From an uncultured Bacteroidales bacterium (GTDB taxonomy: Bacteria > Bacteroidota > Bacteroidia > Bacteroidales > Bacteroidaceae), in NCBI GenBank assembly GCA_937901185.1, contig CALCHR010000027.1:1-18772 (forward strand): a stretch of 18,772 bases of DNA. Reading direction: 5' to 3'. Below are positions 7,094 to 15,078 of this stretch, in pieces. Numbering within the stretch: position 1 is the first letter of the stretch; each line of letters opens with the position of its first letter. The translations under genes and the position numbers were made by a program. Under the pieces are notes generated by a model. It was given only the letters and a program-made list of their open reading frames with translations, was not told the DNA's origin and did no database searches.

Positions 7094-7858
7094 ATGAGTA
7101 AAATAATAGCATTAGCAAATCAAAAAGGTGGTGTGGGAAAAACCACTACCTCAATGAACCTGGCAGCTTCGCTGGCTACGCTTGAAAAACGTGTGCTGCT
7201 CATCGACGCAGACCCGCAGGCCAATGCCTCTTCAGGCTTGGGTGTGGATGTGGGGAAGGTGGAGACTTCTATCTACGACTGCATCATCAACGGGCTGGAC
7301 GTACACGAGGCTATCTATACCACAGACGTGGAGCGCTTGGATATTGTGCCCTCGCACATCAACCTTGTGGGAGCTGAAGTGGAGATGATGAATCTGCCGC
7401 AGCGAGAATATGTCTTGAAAAAACTGTTGCAGCCCTTGAAAGAGGAGTACGACTATATTCTGATAGACTGCTTGCCGTCGCTCGGACTTATTACCATCAA
7501 CGCCTTGACCGCTGCCGACTCTGTCATCATCCCTGTGCAGTGCGAATACTTCGCCCTCGAGGGTATCAGCAAATTGCTTAACACCATCAAACTGATTAAG
7601 CGCAAACTGAATCCGGAGTTGGAGATAGAAGGCTTCCTGCTGACGATGTACGACAGTCGCTTGCGCCTGGCCAACCAAATCTACGACGAGGTGAAGCGCC
7701 ACTTCCAGGAGTTGGTGTTCAAGACCGTCATTCAGCGTAATGTGAAGCTGAGCGAAGCACCCAGCCACGGATTGCCCGCCATCCACTACGACGCCACTTC
7801 GACAGGCGCAAAAAACCACCTGGCTCTGGCCAAAGAGATTATTCAGAAGAACGCATAA
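7094..7858 (+). CDS. parA: Chromosome partitioning ATPase ParA (Soj family)
   Basis: ParA is a deviant Walker-type ATPase that works with ParB to segregate the replication origin region. The 254-residue protein begins MSKIIALANQKGGVGKTT; the deviant Walker A KGGVGKT spans 11-17 with the signature lysine K11 and the P-loop lysine K16. LLIDADPQANAS follows, then the Walker B-like segment YDYILIDCLPSLG. The short N-terminus without an extra DNA-binding domain fits the chromosomal Soj class rather than larger plasmid ParA proteins. The parB gene follows after 81 bases that contain two possible hairpins. It is probably the first gene of a run through rel. Confidence 0.97.
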   Translation: MSKIIALANQKGGVGKTTTSMNLAASLATLEKRVLLIDADPQANASSGLGVDVGKVETSIYDCIINGLDVHEAIYTTDVERLDIVPSHINLVGAEVEMMNLPQREYVLKKLLQPLKEEYDYILIDCLPSLGLITINALTAADSVIIPVQCEYFALEGISKLLNTIKLIKRKLNPELEIEGFLLTMYDSRLRLANQIYDEVKRHFQELVFKTVIQRNVKLSEAPSHGLPAIHYDATSTGAKNHLALAKEIIQKNA

Positions 7859-7863
7859 GCACA

Positions 7864-7936
7864 GGCCGCCTACGACCACGATGGCGGTGGTGCAAACAAA
7901 GAAAGCACAGACCTCTGTGCTGTGATAGATTTTTAG
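7864..7936 (+). other. Structured parA-parB intergenic segment with an 18-bp palindrome
   Basis: AGCACAGA (7904-7911) and TCTGTGCT (7914-7921) are perfect inverted repeats separated by CC, so the whole 18 bases form a near-continuous palindrome. As RNA it gives a 7-bp stem with a 4-base loop. A weaker GCCGCC/GGCGGT pairing (about 7866-7888) precedes it, and five T residues follow at 7931-7935. It does not match the usual parS palindrome (TGTTTCACGTGAAACA). A protein-binding operator or a weak intergenic attenuator are both possible. Confidence 0.5.
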
Positions 7937-7939
7937 AAA

Positions 7940-8836
7940 ATGGCAGTACAAAAGAAATTTCCGGCTTTGGGACGCGGTTTGGACGCACTCATATCGACCG
8001 ACGATGTGCTGGTGAGCGGTTCGTCGTCCATCAACGAAGTGCCCATCGAGCAAATCAAAGCCAACCCCAATCAGCCACGTAGAGAGTTTGACGAAGTGGC
8101 CCTCGAGGAACTGGCAGACTCTATCCGAGAAATTGGAATTATTCAACCCATCACGCTCCGCAAGATGGAGAACGGCTCCTACCAAATCATCGCCGGAGAA
8201 CGCCGTTGGCGCGCTTCGCAAAAAGTGGGGCTGAAGTCCGTCCCGGCTTATGTGCGCACCGCCGACGATGAGAAAATGATGCAGATGGCCCTTGTAGAAA
8301 ACATACAACGCGAGGACCTCAACGCTATAGAGATAGCCTTGGCTTATCAGAACTTGATAGAACAATACGACCTTACGCAGGATAAACTCAGTGAGAAAGT
8401 GGGTAAAAATAGAGCTACCATTGCCAACTATCTGCGCTTGCTGAAACTCCCGGCACAGGTGCAAGTGGCCCTGCAAAACAGAGAAGTGGATCAAGGACAT
8501 GCCCGTGCTTTGCTGGGTCTTAAAATGCCGTCGATGCAGGTGAAACTTTTTGGCGAGATACAGAAGAAAGGTTACTCTGTGAGACAGGTAGAGGAGATGG
8601 TAAAGGCTATCAATAACGGAGAAGCCTTGACCGGCGAGCGGAGTAAAACCACAGCGAAAGCAGGTAAACGCCTGCCCGGAGAATACAACTTGCTGAAGGA
8701 TCGTTTGTCCGACTTCTTCAAAACCAAAGTGCAGATGACTTGCTCCGATAAAGGGGCCGGAAAAATCAGTATCGCCTTCTCTTCAGAAGAAGAACTGGAG
8801 CGCATCATTAGTCTGTTTGATAGAATGAAGGGATGA
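7940..8836 (+). CDS. parB: Chromosome partitioning protein ParB
   Basis: ParB is the parS-binding CTPase clamp that spreads around the origin and stimulates ParA. The 298-residue protein starts with the ParA-interacting LGRGLDALI segment (10-18). It has the nucleotide-binding ParB/Srx motif GERRWRA (86-92) and ENIQRE (120-125). A helix-turn-helix region lies at about 145-168, and a C-terminal dimerisation domain ends in SLFDRMKG. The stop overlaps the next start as ATGA (8833-8836), so the DUF5683 gene is coupled to it. No perfect parS site is visible in the window. Confidence 0.97.
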   Translation: MAVQKKFPALGRGLDALISTDDVLVSGSSSINEVPIEQIKANPNQPRREFDEVALEELADSIREIGIIQPITLRKMENGSYQIIAGERRWRASQKVGLKSVPAYVRTADDEKMMQMALVENIQREDLNAIEIALAYQNLIEQYDLTQDKLSEKVGKNRATIANYLRLLKLPAQVQVALQNREVDQGHARALLGLKMPSMQVKLFGEIQKKGYSVRQVEEMVKAINNGEALTGERSKTTAKAGKRLPGEYNLLKDRLSDFFKTKVQMTCSDKGAGKISIAFSSEEELERIISLFDRMKG

Positions 8837-9603
8837 TGCAGAAGAGAAGCGTATGGAAGTGGGGCTGGCTCGTGGTCCTTTTAGGAATGCTTGGAACCGG
8901 TAAAGCGATGGCGGCAGAGGCTTATGTCTTGCTCGTGCCAAGCGCTTGGGCAGATAGCATACCAACCGATACGCTTGTGGTGAATGACAGCATTGCTGCA
9001 GAGAACTTCCGCAACCTTGCAGCGATGGACTCGACCGTGCAGGCTGGCCACTTCAAAATGAATGTAGATACGCTTTTGGAGAAGAATAGTCTGCCATTGT
9101 CGCAGCCTAAGTTTGTCCCCAATCCACAGCGTGCTTTATGGCTTGCCTTGGTGTTCCCGGGAGCCGGACAAATCTACAATAGAAAATACTGGAAGTTGCC
9201 CATCATCTACGGAGGCTTCTTAGGTTGTACGTATGCCCTTCTGTGGAACCAACAAATGTACTTGGACTACTCGCAAGCCTATCTCGACATCATGGACGAC
9301 GACCCGAAAACCGATAGCTATCTGGAAATGCTGCCGCCGCGCTATGACATAACCGGGCGAGAGGAGCAGTTTAAGCGGATTTTTAAGAATAAGAAAAACT
9401 ATTATAGGCGCTACCGCGACTTGAGTGCCTTCTGCTTTGTAGGAGTCTATCTGCTATCCGTAATAGATGCCTACGTTGATGCCCACCTTTCTGAGTTTGA
9501 CATCAGTCCCGACTTGAGCATGAAGGTAGAGCCGGCGGTCATCAACAACGAAGGCCCCACACGCAGAAACTCCTATGGCGTGGGATGCAGTCTTAAATTC
9601 TAA
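8833..9603 (+). CDS. DUF5683-family envelope protein of unknown function
   Basis: The first 28 residues look like a signal peptide or membrane anchor (basic start, hydrophobic WGWLVVLLGMLG, then AMAA). After a polar spacer the hallmark of the family appears near residues 97-122: NPQRA, a hydrophobic stretch, PGAGQIYNRKYWKLPIIYGG. A further hydrophobic segment follows, then a charged tyrosine-rich region and another predicted membrane segment (about 196-210). The protein ends in YGVGCSLKF; a terminal aromatic is common in outer-membrane beta proteins, but this is only suggestive. It overlaps parB by 4 bases and lies 10 bases before the transglycosylase. From family knowledge, such genes sit between parB and an MltD-like gene in many Bacteroidetes. 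The function is unknown. Confidence 0.85.
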   Translation: MMQKRSVWKWGWLVVLLGMLGTGKAMAAEAYVLLVPSAWADSIPTDTLVVNDSIAAENFRNLAAMDSTVQAGHFKMNVDTLLEKNSLPLSQPKFVPNPQRALWLALVFPGAGQIYNRKYWKLPIIYGGFLGCTYALLWNQQMYLDYSQAYLDIMDDDPKTDSYLEMLPPRYDITGREEQFKRIFKNKKNYYRRYRDLSAFCFVGVYLLSVIDAYVDAHLSEFDISPDLSMKVEPAVINNEGPTRRNSYGVGCSLKF

Positions 9604-9613
9604 ATAGATACAG

Positions 9614-10903
9614 ATGAAGAAGATAAAGTTATTGCTGTTGTTCTTTTTAATGGGGAGTGGCTCAGCCTTTTCCCAGGTGGAAGAAACAACGACCATCATA
9701 GAGGACAACGAGGTGGAGGATACCACGGTCGACATGCCGGAGAGCATGACGTACAGCGTAGACTCCTTATTGAAAGAATGGAAGGCCGAGAAGTATCTTT
9801 TCCCGGATACGACTTGCGCCAACCCAGACTATAATCCCACCTTTGAGACGGAGGTTTACATAGACCGCTTGCGTCGCATACCGGCAGTGATGGAGATGCC
9901 CTACAATGACGTGGTGCGCAAATTTATAGACCAATACAGCGGTCGTCTGCGTCGCTCTGTATCTTATATGTTGGGTGCAGGAAATTTCTATGTACCCATC
10001 TTTGAAGATGCACTCAACTATTATGACATGCCGCTTGAACTGAAATATCTCCCTGTGATAGAATCGGCCCTAGATCCCACCGCCGTGAGCCGTGCCGGCG
10101 CAGTCGGTTTGTGGCAGTTTATGTTGGCTACAGGCAAACGCTATAACTTGGAGGTGAACAGTCTTATCGATGAGCGTAAAGACCCTATCAAGTCGTCTTA
10201 TGCAGCTGCAAAATATTTGAAGGACCTATATAGTATATATGGAGATTGGAACCTTGTGATTGCGGCTTACAACTGTGGCCCAGGAAATGTGAACAAGGCC
10301 ATCCATCGTTCTGGAGGTTCTACCGACTATTGGGTTATCTATCCTTACCTACCCAAAGAAACACGTGGCTATGTACCGGCGTTCATTGCGGCCAATTATA
10401 TCATGAACTACTATTGTGAGCACAATATCTGTCCCATGAAAACTTCGCATCCGGTAACGACCGATACGATTATCGTAACACGCGATGTTCATATGCGACA
10501 AATAGCAGAACTCTGTGATATAGATGTGGCCGCAGTTAAGGGACTTAATCCGCAATACCGTACAGAGATTATTCCCGGTCTGTCAAAGCCCTGTGTTATC
10601 CGCCTGCCTCAAGAGACCATTACGAAGTTTATTACTTGGAAGGACTCAATATATAATTATAAGGCCGATGAACTTTTCAAACGCCGCGCCACTGTGGCTG
10701 TCAGCGAGAATACTTACATCAAAGGAAAGTCCTCATCCAAGGCTAAACAAAAAACTGGCAAGGGTAAATATGTAGTTATCAGAAATGGGGATACATTAGG
10801 TGGTATAGCTGCACGTTATGGGACAACAGTCAGTAAGCTGAGACGCCTCAACGGAATAAAGGGTAACAATATCCGTGCCGGTAGAAAACTTAGAGTGAAA
10901 TAA
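9614..10903 (+). CDS. mltD: MltD-like lytic transglycosylase with C-terminal LysM domain
   Basis: Lytic transglycosylases cleave peptidoglycan between MurNAc and GlcNAc, leaving 1,6-anhydro ends. The protein (429 aa) has a signal peptide (KKIKLLLLFFLMGSGSAFS, cut near residue 20). The SLT catalytic domain spans about 125-260, with the likely catalytic Glu150 in LPVIESALDP, GLWQFM (165-170) and AAYNCGPG (217-224). A divergent LysM-like segment (about 280-330) is followed by a clear LysM at the C-terminus (about 383-429). There is no lipobox, so it is predicted periplasmic rather than a lipoprotein, unlike E. coli MltD. The gene symbol reflects domain similarity only. It follows the DUF5683 gene by 10 bases. 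Confidence 0.93.
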   Translation: MKKIKLLLLFFLMGSGSAFSQVEETTTIIEDNEVEDTTVDMPESMTYSVDSLLKEWKAEKYLFPDTTCANPDYNPTFETEVYIDRLRRIPAVMEMPYNDVVRKFIDQYSGRLRRSVSYMLGAGNFYVPIFEDALNYYDMPLELKYLPVIESALDPTAVSRAGAVGLWQFMLATGKRYNLEVNSLIDERKDPIKSSYAAAKYLKDLYSIYGDWNLVIAAYNCGPGNVNKAIHRSGGSTDYWVIYPYLPKETRGYVPAFIAANYIMNYYCEHNICPMKTSHPVTTDTIIVTRDVHMRQIAELCDIDVAAVKGLNPQYRTEIIPGLSKPCVIRLPQETITKFITWKDSIYNYKADELFKRRATVAVSENTYIKGKSSSKAKQKTGKGKYVVIRNGDTLGGIAARYGTTVSKLRRLNGIKGNNIRAGRKLRVK

Positions 10904-10916
10904 TAGAAATCGACAG

Positions 10917-10948
10917 GGGGTGTTATGCAGACACTCCTTTGTCTTCCT
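10917..10948 (+). terminator. Possible weak terminator between the transglycosylase and rel genes
   Basis: GGGGTGT (10917-10923) pairs with ACACTCC (10931-10937) over 7 bp (one G-T) around a 7-base loop. An interrupted T-rich run, TTTGTCTTCCTT, follows. It may reduce rather than stop transcription into rel. This is a weaker candidate than the other terminators here. Confidence 0.4.
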
Positions 10949-10959
10949 TAAATCAGAAT

Positions 10960-10966
10960 AGGAGGG
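10960..10966 (+). promoter_or_regulatory. Consensus Shine-Dalgarno before rel
   Basis: AGGAGGG ends 7-8 bases before the ATG at 10974. A full AGGAGG is unusual in Bacteroidetes, where most genes, including those around it, lack one. It favours the first ATG (10974) over the in-frame ATG at 10989. Confidence 0.6.
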
Positions 10967-10973
10967 AAGCGCT

Positions 10974-13232
10974 ATGCAAGAATCCAATATGAAAACATTG
11001 TCGCCCCAAGAACAGAAGGATGAAGAGCTGATCAATGCAGCCTTTCAGAAACTTCTGGATACTTATCTGGCTTCTAACCACCGTAGAAAGGTGGATGTAA
11101 TTACCAAAGCATTCAACTTTGCCAAACAGGCCCATAAGGGAGTGCGTCGCCTATCGGGAGAACCTTACATACTCCATCCGATAGCTGTGGCACAAATTGC
11201 CTGCGAAGAAATAGGTCTTGGCTCAACGTCTATCTGTGCTGCTTTGTTGCACGACGTAGAGGAGGATACAGACTATACCAACGAGGACTTAAGCAATCTC
11301 TTTGGCCCGAAGGTTGCAAACATTGTTGAGGGACTGACAAAAATCTCCGGCGGTATCTTTGGAGACCGTGCTTCGTTGCAGGCCGAGACTTTCAAGAAAC
11401 TACTGCTTACCATGAGCGATGACATACGTGTCATCTTGATCAAGATATCAGACCGCTTGCACAACATGCGTACCCTCTCAAGTATGTTGCCCAGCAAGCA
11501 ATATAAAATAGCCGGCGAGACACTCTATATCTTTGCACCATTGGCCGACCGCTTGGGCTTGAATAAAATCAAGACCGAGTTGGAGAATCTAAGCTTTAAG
11601 TACGAGCATCCCGAAGAGTACGAAGCCATCGAAGCTAAGTTGGCAGAGACACAACCGGAGCGTGATACTATTTTCGATAAGTTCACTCCGGAAATCTGTG
11701 AGAAACTCGATGAGATGGGTTGTAAGTACTCTATCAAGGCCCGTGTAAAGAGTCCTTACTCTATCTGGATGAAGATGCAGAACAAGCATGTGCCGTTCGA
11801 CGAGATTTACGACATCCTTGCCATCCGCATCGTGTTTGTTCCCAAGAATAGAGAGCAAGAAATAGATGAGTGCTATCGCATCTATGGTAATCTGACAAAG
11901 ATTTATAAACCCCATCCCTCTCGCTTCCGCGACTGGTTGAGTAATCCCAAGGCCAACGGATATCAAGCCTTGCATAATACGTTTATGAGTAAGCAAGGCA
12001 AATGGATTGAGGTACAAATCCGCTCCGACCGCATGGACGATATTGCAGAGCAAGGCTTTGCTGCCCATTGGAAATATAAGGATGCCAACGCAGAGTACGA
12101 TGAGAACGAACTCGACAAGTGGCTGAACTCTATCAAGGAAATTCTCGACGATCCACAGCCTGATACACTCGATTTTCTCGATGCTATCAAGCTCAATCTC
12201 TTCGCTTCCGAGATACTTGTGTTTACTCCCAAGGGAGAAATAAAAACTATGCCTTCCAACTCTACAGTGTTGGACTTTGCCTTTTCCATCCACTCGTTCT
12301 TAGGAAGTCACTGTATCGGAGCCAAGGTGAACCACAAACTGGAGCCTCTGAGTTACCGTCTTAAAAGCGGTGACCAGGTAGAGATTCTTACTTCAAGCAA
12401 ACAGCGTGTGCAGCCCGAGTGGATTGGATATGCCAACACGGCTAAGGCCAAAGGAAAGATTCAGGCCATCTTGCGTCGTGAGAACCGAGAGAAGCAGCGT
12501 AAGGGCGAAGAACTTTTGCGCAAGGCTTTTGAGACCAAGGGCATAGAGTATACCATTTCTGCAGTTGAGAGACTGAGCAAGTACCACAACTTGGTTACCC
12601 GCGAAGAGTTCCTGTGCAGCATTGGTGATAGTAAAATTGTGGTAGGCGATGACGACTTTGATTTCCTTAGTGGAAAGGTGAAGCGAAAGGGCTGGCGCAA
12701 GTTTATACCCTTTGTGGGAAAGAAAAACCAGAAAGACGAAACAGCCTCGCTCAATGCCGGTGAACTGATAAAGAATATCAACAAGAAAAAGACGCTACCT
12801 CTGACAGAAGAGGTGTTGGCGCAATGTGTTATCTCGCCTTGCTGCCGACCCATACCCGGCGACGACGTGATGGGCTATATCACTCCGCATAACACACTTG
12901 AGATTCACAAACGCAGTTGCGAGGTGGCTACGAAACACAAGACCCACTTCGGCAACAGTATCATCGCTACAAAATGGGAGACTCATAGGACGATGCTCTT
13001 TGATACTACTATCTATATAAAGGGTATTGACAGCCATGGTGTGCTCTATTCTATCGCCGACGTGCTTCACAAGCAGATGCAGTTCTTTGTGCGTCGCATC
13101 ACGTTGGAGACCAAGGACGGAATCTTTGAAGGCTCTATCGATATGAAGGTCTATGATATAGAGGATGTAAAGAATATATGTACACAATTGCAGCAGTTGG
13201 ACAATGTGATAAAGGCTGTGCGCATAGACTAA
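10974..13232 (+). CDS. RelA/SpoT-family (p)ppGpp synthetase/hydrolase
   Basis: This long RSH enzyme (752 aa) controls the stringent-response alarmone. The N-terminal HD hydrolase domain has H68, H93-D94 and EDT at 97-99, plus D160, so hydrolysis is probably active. The synthetase domain contains YDILAIRIVF (279-288) and GYQALH (329-334). At 317-320 it has RFRD, the positively charged version typical of bifunctional enzymes rather than the acidic EFDD of synthetase-only RelA. A TGS domain lies around 410-475, a conserved CC(R)PxPGDD zinc-finger-like segment begins at about 623, and an ACT domain ends the protein. The regulatory domains imply ribosome or metabolic control. I give no symbol because Bacteroidetes often carry two such genes. 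A 27-base gap separates it from sppA. Confidence 0.95.
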   Translation: MQESNMKTLSPQEQKDEELINAAFQKLLDTYLASNHRRKVDVITKAFNFAKQAHKGVRRLSGEPYILHPIAVAQIACEEIGLGSTSICAALLHDVEEDTDYTNEDLSNLFGPKVANIVEGLTKISGGIFGDRASLQAETFKKLLLTMSDDIRVILIKISDRLHNMRTLSSMLPSKQYKIAGETLYIFAPLADRLGLNKIKTELENLSFKYEHPEEYEAIEAKLAETQPERDTIFDKFTPEICEKLDEMGCKYSIKARVKSPYSIWMKMQNKHVPFDEIYDILAIRIVFVPKNREQEIDECYRIYGNLTKIYKPHPSRFRDWLSNPKANGYQALHNTFMSKQGKWIEVQIRSDRMDDIAEQGFAAHWKYKDANAEYDENELDKWLNSIKEILDDPQPDTLDFLDAIKLNLFASEILVFTPKGEIKTMPSNSTVLDFAFSIHSFLGSHCIGAKVNHKLEPLSYRLKSGDQVEILTSSKQRVQPEWIGYANTAKAKGKIQAILRRENREKQRKGEELLRKAFETKGIEYTISAVERLSKYHNLVTREEFLCSIGDSKIVVGDDDFDFLSGKVKRKGWRKFIPFVGKKNQKDETASLNAGELIKNINKKKTLPLTEEVLAQCVISPCCRPIPGDDVMGYITPHNTLEIHKRSCEVATKHKTHFGNSIIATKWETHRTMLFDTTIYIKGIDSHGVLYSIADVLHKQMQFFVRRITLETKDGIFEGSIDMKVYDIEDVKNICTQLQQLDNVIKAVRID

Positions 13233-13259
13233 GAAATTTAGAATTTAACAAATAATATT

Positions 13260-15020
13260 ATGAAAGATTTTTTGAAGTATGTAGGAGCCACCGTGCTGGG
13301 CCTTATTGTTGCAGGTACTTTGGCATTCTTGGTTGGCTTTGTTATGCTAATCTCAACAGCCGTTTCCGGCAATCAGAAACCTATGGTTACAGAAGGCTCA
13401 GTGCTACACTTACAGCTATCTGGTGGTATTGTAGAGTGTGCAGAAGAAAATCCGATGCTTGAACTCCTTGGCGAGACCGCTTTGCAGGAGCAAGGTCTTG
13501 ATGACCTGCTTAAGGCCGTGAAGGTGGCCAAGGACAATGATAAAATCAAGGGTATTTATCTTGAGAGTGGTCTTCTTGGTGCCGACTTTGCTTCGCTTGA
13601 GGAGCTGCGCAAGGCCTTGGTTGATTTCAAAGAGAGCGGCAAATTTCTTTTAGCTTATGGTGACAACTATACTCAGGGCGCTTACTATGTAGCCAGTGTG
13701 GCCGACTATGTATTGCTCAACCCTAGCGGTATGCTCGACTGGCATGGTATTGCTTCGCAACCCATCTTCTACAAAGAACTTTTGGAAAAAGTGGGTGTAA
13801 AGATGCAGGTGTTCCGAGTAGGTACTTTCAAGAGTGCCGTAGAGCCTTTCACCAATACCTCCATGAGCGACCCCAACCGCGAGCAAGTGCAGTCCTACAT
13901 CTCTGATATTTGGAATGTGGTATGCCGTGACGTAGCCGCTTCGCGTGGTCTTTCTGTAGACACCCTCAACGCCTATGCCGACAACTATGTATCTTTGGCT
14001 GCCACTGAAGACTATTGCCGCTTGCAACTGGTGGACTCTTTGGCTTATGTAGATGGCGTGCGCGACAAATTGCGTACACTGGCTGAGACCGAGAAGGTGA
14101 ATCTCTTGACCGTGAAAGAAGTATGCCAGCTTGCAGAAGAGGATACTCATAGCGACAAGGTGGCTGTATATTATGCCTACGGCTCTATTGTAGATGAGAG
14201 CACCTCGTCAGCCTTTGGTGGCGAAGCCGAAATCGTAGGTAGCACAGTGGTGGAAGACCTTGATAAATTAGCCAACGACGAGAGTGTGAAAGCTGTGGTG
14301 CTGCGCGTCAACTCTGGTGGTGGTAGTGCCTTTGCTTCTGAGCAGATGTGGCGTGCCGTCCAATTGTTGAAGACCAAGAAACCCGTAGTGGTTTCCATGG
14401 GCGACCTTGCAGCTTCTGGTGGCTACTATATGTCTTGTGGCGCCGACCTCATCGTTGCCGACTCTACCACGCTGACCGGTAGTATCGGCATCTTCGGTAT
14501 GGTGCCCGACCTTTCCGGCTTGCTGACAGACAAACTTGGTCTGCATTTTGACATGGTGAAGACCAACCAGAGTTCAGACTTTGGTTCTACAGGCCGTCCT
14601 TTCAACCCCGCAGAAAGTGCAGCCATGCAGGCTTATGTAGAGCGTGGATACGACCTCTTCCTCAAGCGCGTAGCTGAGGGCCGAGGCATGACCGTTGAGG
14701 CTGTTGATAGCATTGCTCAAGGTCGTGTTTGGACAGGCCACCAAGCTCTTGGCATCAAACTCGTAGACCGCCTCGGCACTCTTGATGATGCTATCGAAGA
14801 GGCTGCTGCTCTTGCCAAGCTCGAAACTTATGGCGTGACTTCGGCTCCTGCACCTGCTCAATGGTTTGAGAATCTGTTGGACGCTGTCAAGAGCGACTAT
14901 ATGGAGGCGCGCGTTAAGTCGATGCTGGGAACCTACTACGAGCCGTTGCGCTTTGTCTACGGTGTAGAGAATGGTAGCTTCCTCCAAGCAAAAATGCCTT
15001 ACGAACCCAATTTGAAATAG
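13260..15020 (+). CDS. sppA: Signal peptide peptidase SppA, 67K type
   Basis: SppA is a membrane-bound Ser/Lys protease that degrades leftover signal peptides. The 586-residue protein has one N-terminal membrane segment (about 8-33) and the tandem S49 peptidase repeats of the 67K class. The dyad is visible: Lys191 in FRVGTFKSAVEPF of the first half and Ser386 in MGDLAASGGYYMS of the second half. LRVNSGGGSAFASE, TGSIGIFG and GRVWTGHQALGIKLVD are also conserved segments. It starts 27 bases after rel with an A/T-rich upstream sequence and is followed by a strong terminator-like hairpin. The first-half repeat is the more diverged one, as in E. coli. Confidence 0.97.
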   Translation: MKDFLKYVGATVLGLIVAGTLAFLVGFVMLISTAVSGNQKPMVTEGSVLHLQLSGGIVECAEENPMLELLGETALQEQGLDDLLKAVKVAKDNDKIKGIYLESGLLGADFASLEELRKALVDFKESGKFLLAYGDNYTQGAYYVASVADYVLLNPSGMLDWHGIASQPIFYKELLEKVGVKMQVFRVGTFKSAVEPFTNTSMSDPNREQVQSYISDIWNVVCRDVAASRGLSVDTLNAYADNYVSLAATEDYCRLQLVDSLAYVDGVRDKLRTLAETEKVNLLTVKEVCQLAEEDTHSDKVAVYYAYGSIVDESTSSAFGGEAEIVGSTVVEDLDKLANDESVKAVVLRVNSGGGSAFASEQMWRAVQLLKTKKPVVVSMGDLAASGGYYMSCGADLIVADSTTLTGSIGIFGMVPDLSGLLTDKLGLHFDMVKTNQSSDFGSTGRPFNPAESAAMQAYVERGYDLFLKRVAEGRGMTVEAVDSIAQGRVWTGHQALGIKLVDRLGTLDDAIEEAAALAKLETYGVTSAPAPAQWFENLLDAVKSDYMEARVKSMLGTYYEPLRFVYGVENGSFLQAKMPYEPNLK

Positions 15021-15026
15021 ATTTAG

Positions 15027-15075
15027 AAAATTGGATTTGTCGGCTCTGCGCCAGGCAAATCCAATTTTGTTTTTA
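15027..15075 (+). terminator. Strong terminator or attenuator between sppA and lpxK
   Basis: AAAATTGGATTTG (15027-15039) and CAAATCCAATTTT (15056-15068) are perfect 13-bp inverted repeats around a 16-base loop, followed by GTTTTT (15069-15074). The hairpin starts 6 bases after the sppA stop and ends only a few bases before the lpxK ATG (15079). It can end the upstream transcript or limit read-through into lpxK, and the ribosome-landing region of lpxK is next to it. I see no separate lpxK promoter. Confidence 0.85.
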
Positions 15076-15078
15076 CCT

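Noticed and set aside
7232..8500. 422-codon minus-strand open frame across parA and parB
   Set aside because: It is antisense to two clear genes and to their intergenic gap, with a composition typical of a complementary frame.
11527..11534. TATCTTTG inside rel resembling a -7 promoter box
   Set aside because: There is no TTTG at the right distance, and 8-base matches of this kind are expected by chance in coding sequence.
15031..15078. TTG-started N-terminal extension of lpxK
   Set aside because: The extension lies in the perfect inverted repeat that forms the sppA terminator. The ATG at 15079 gives a family-like N-terminus.
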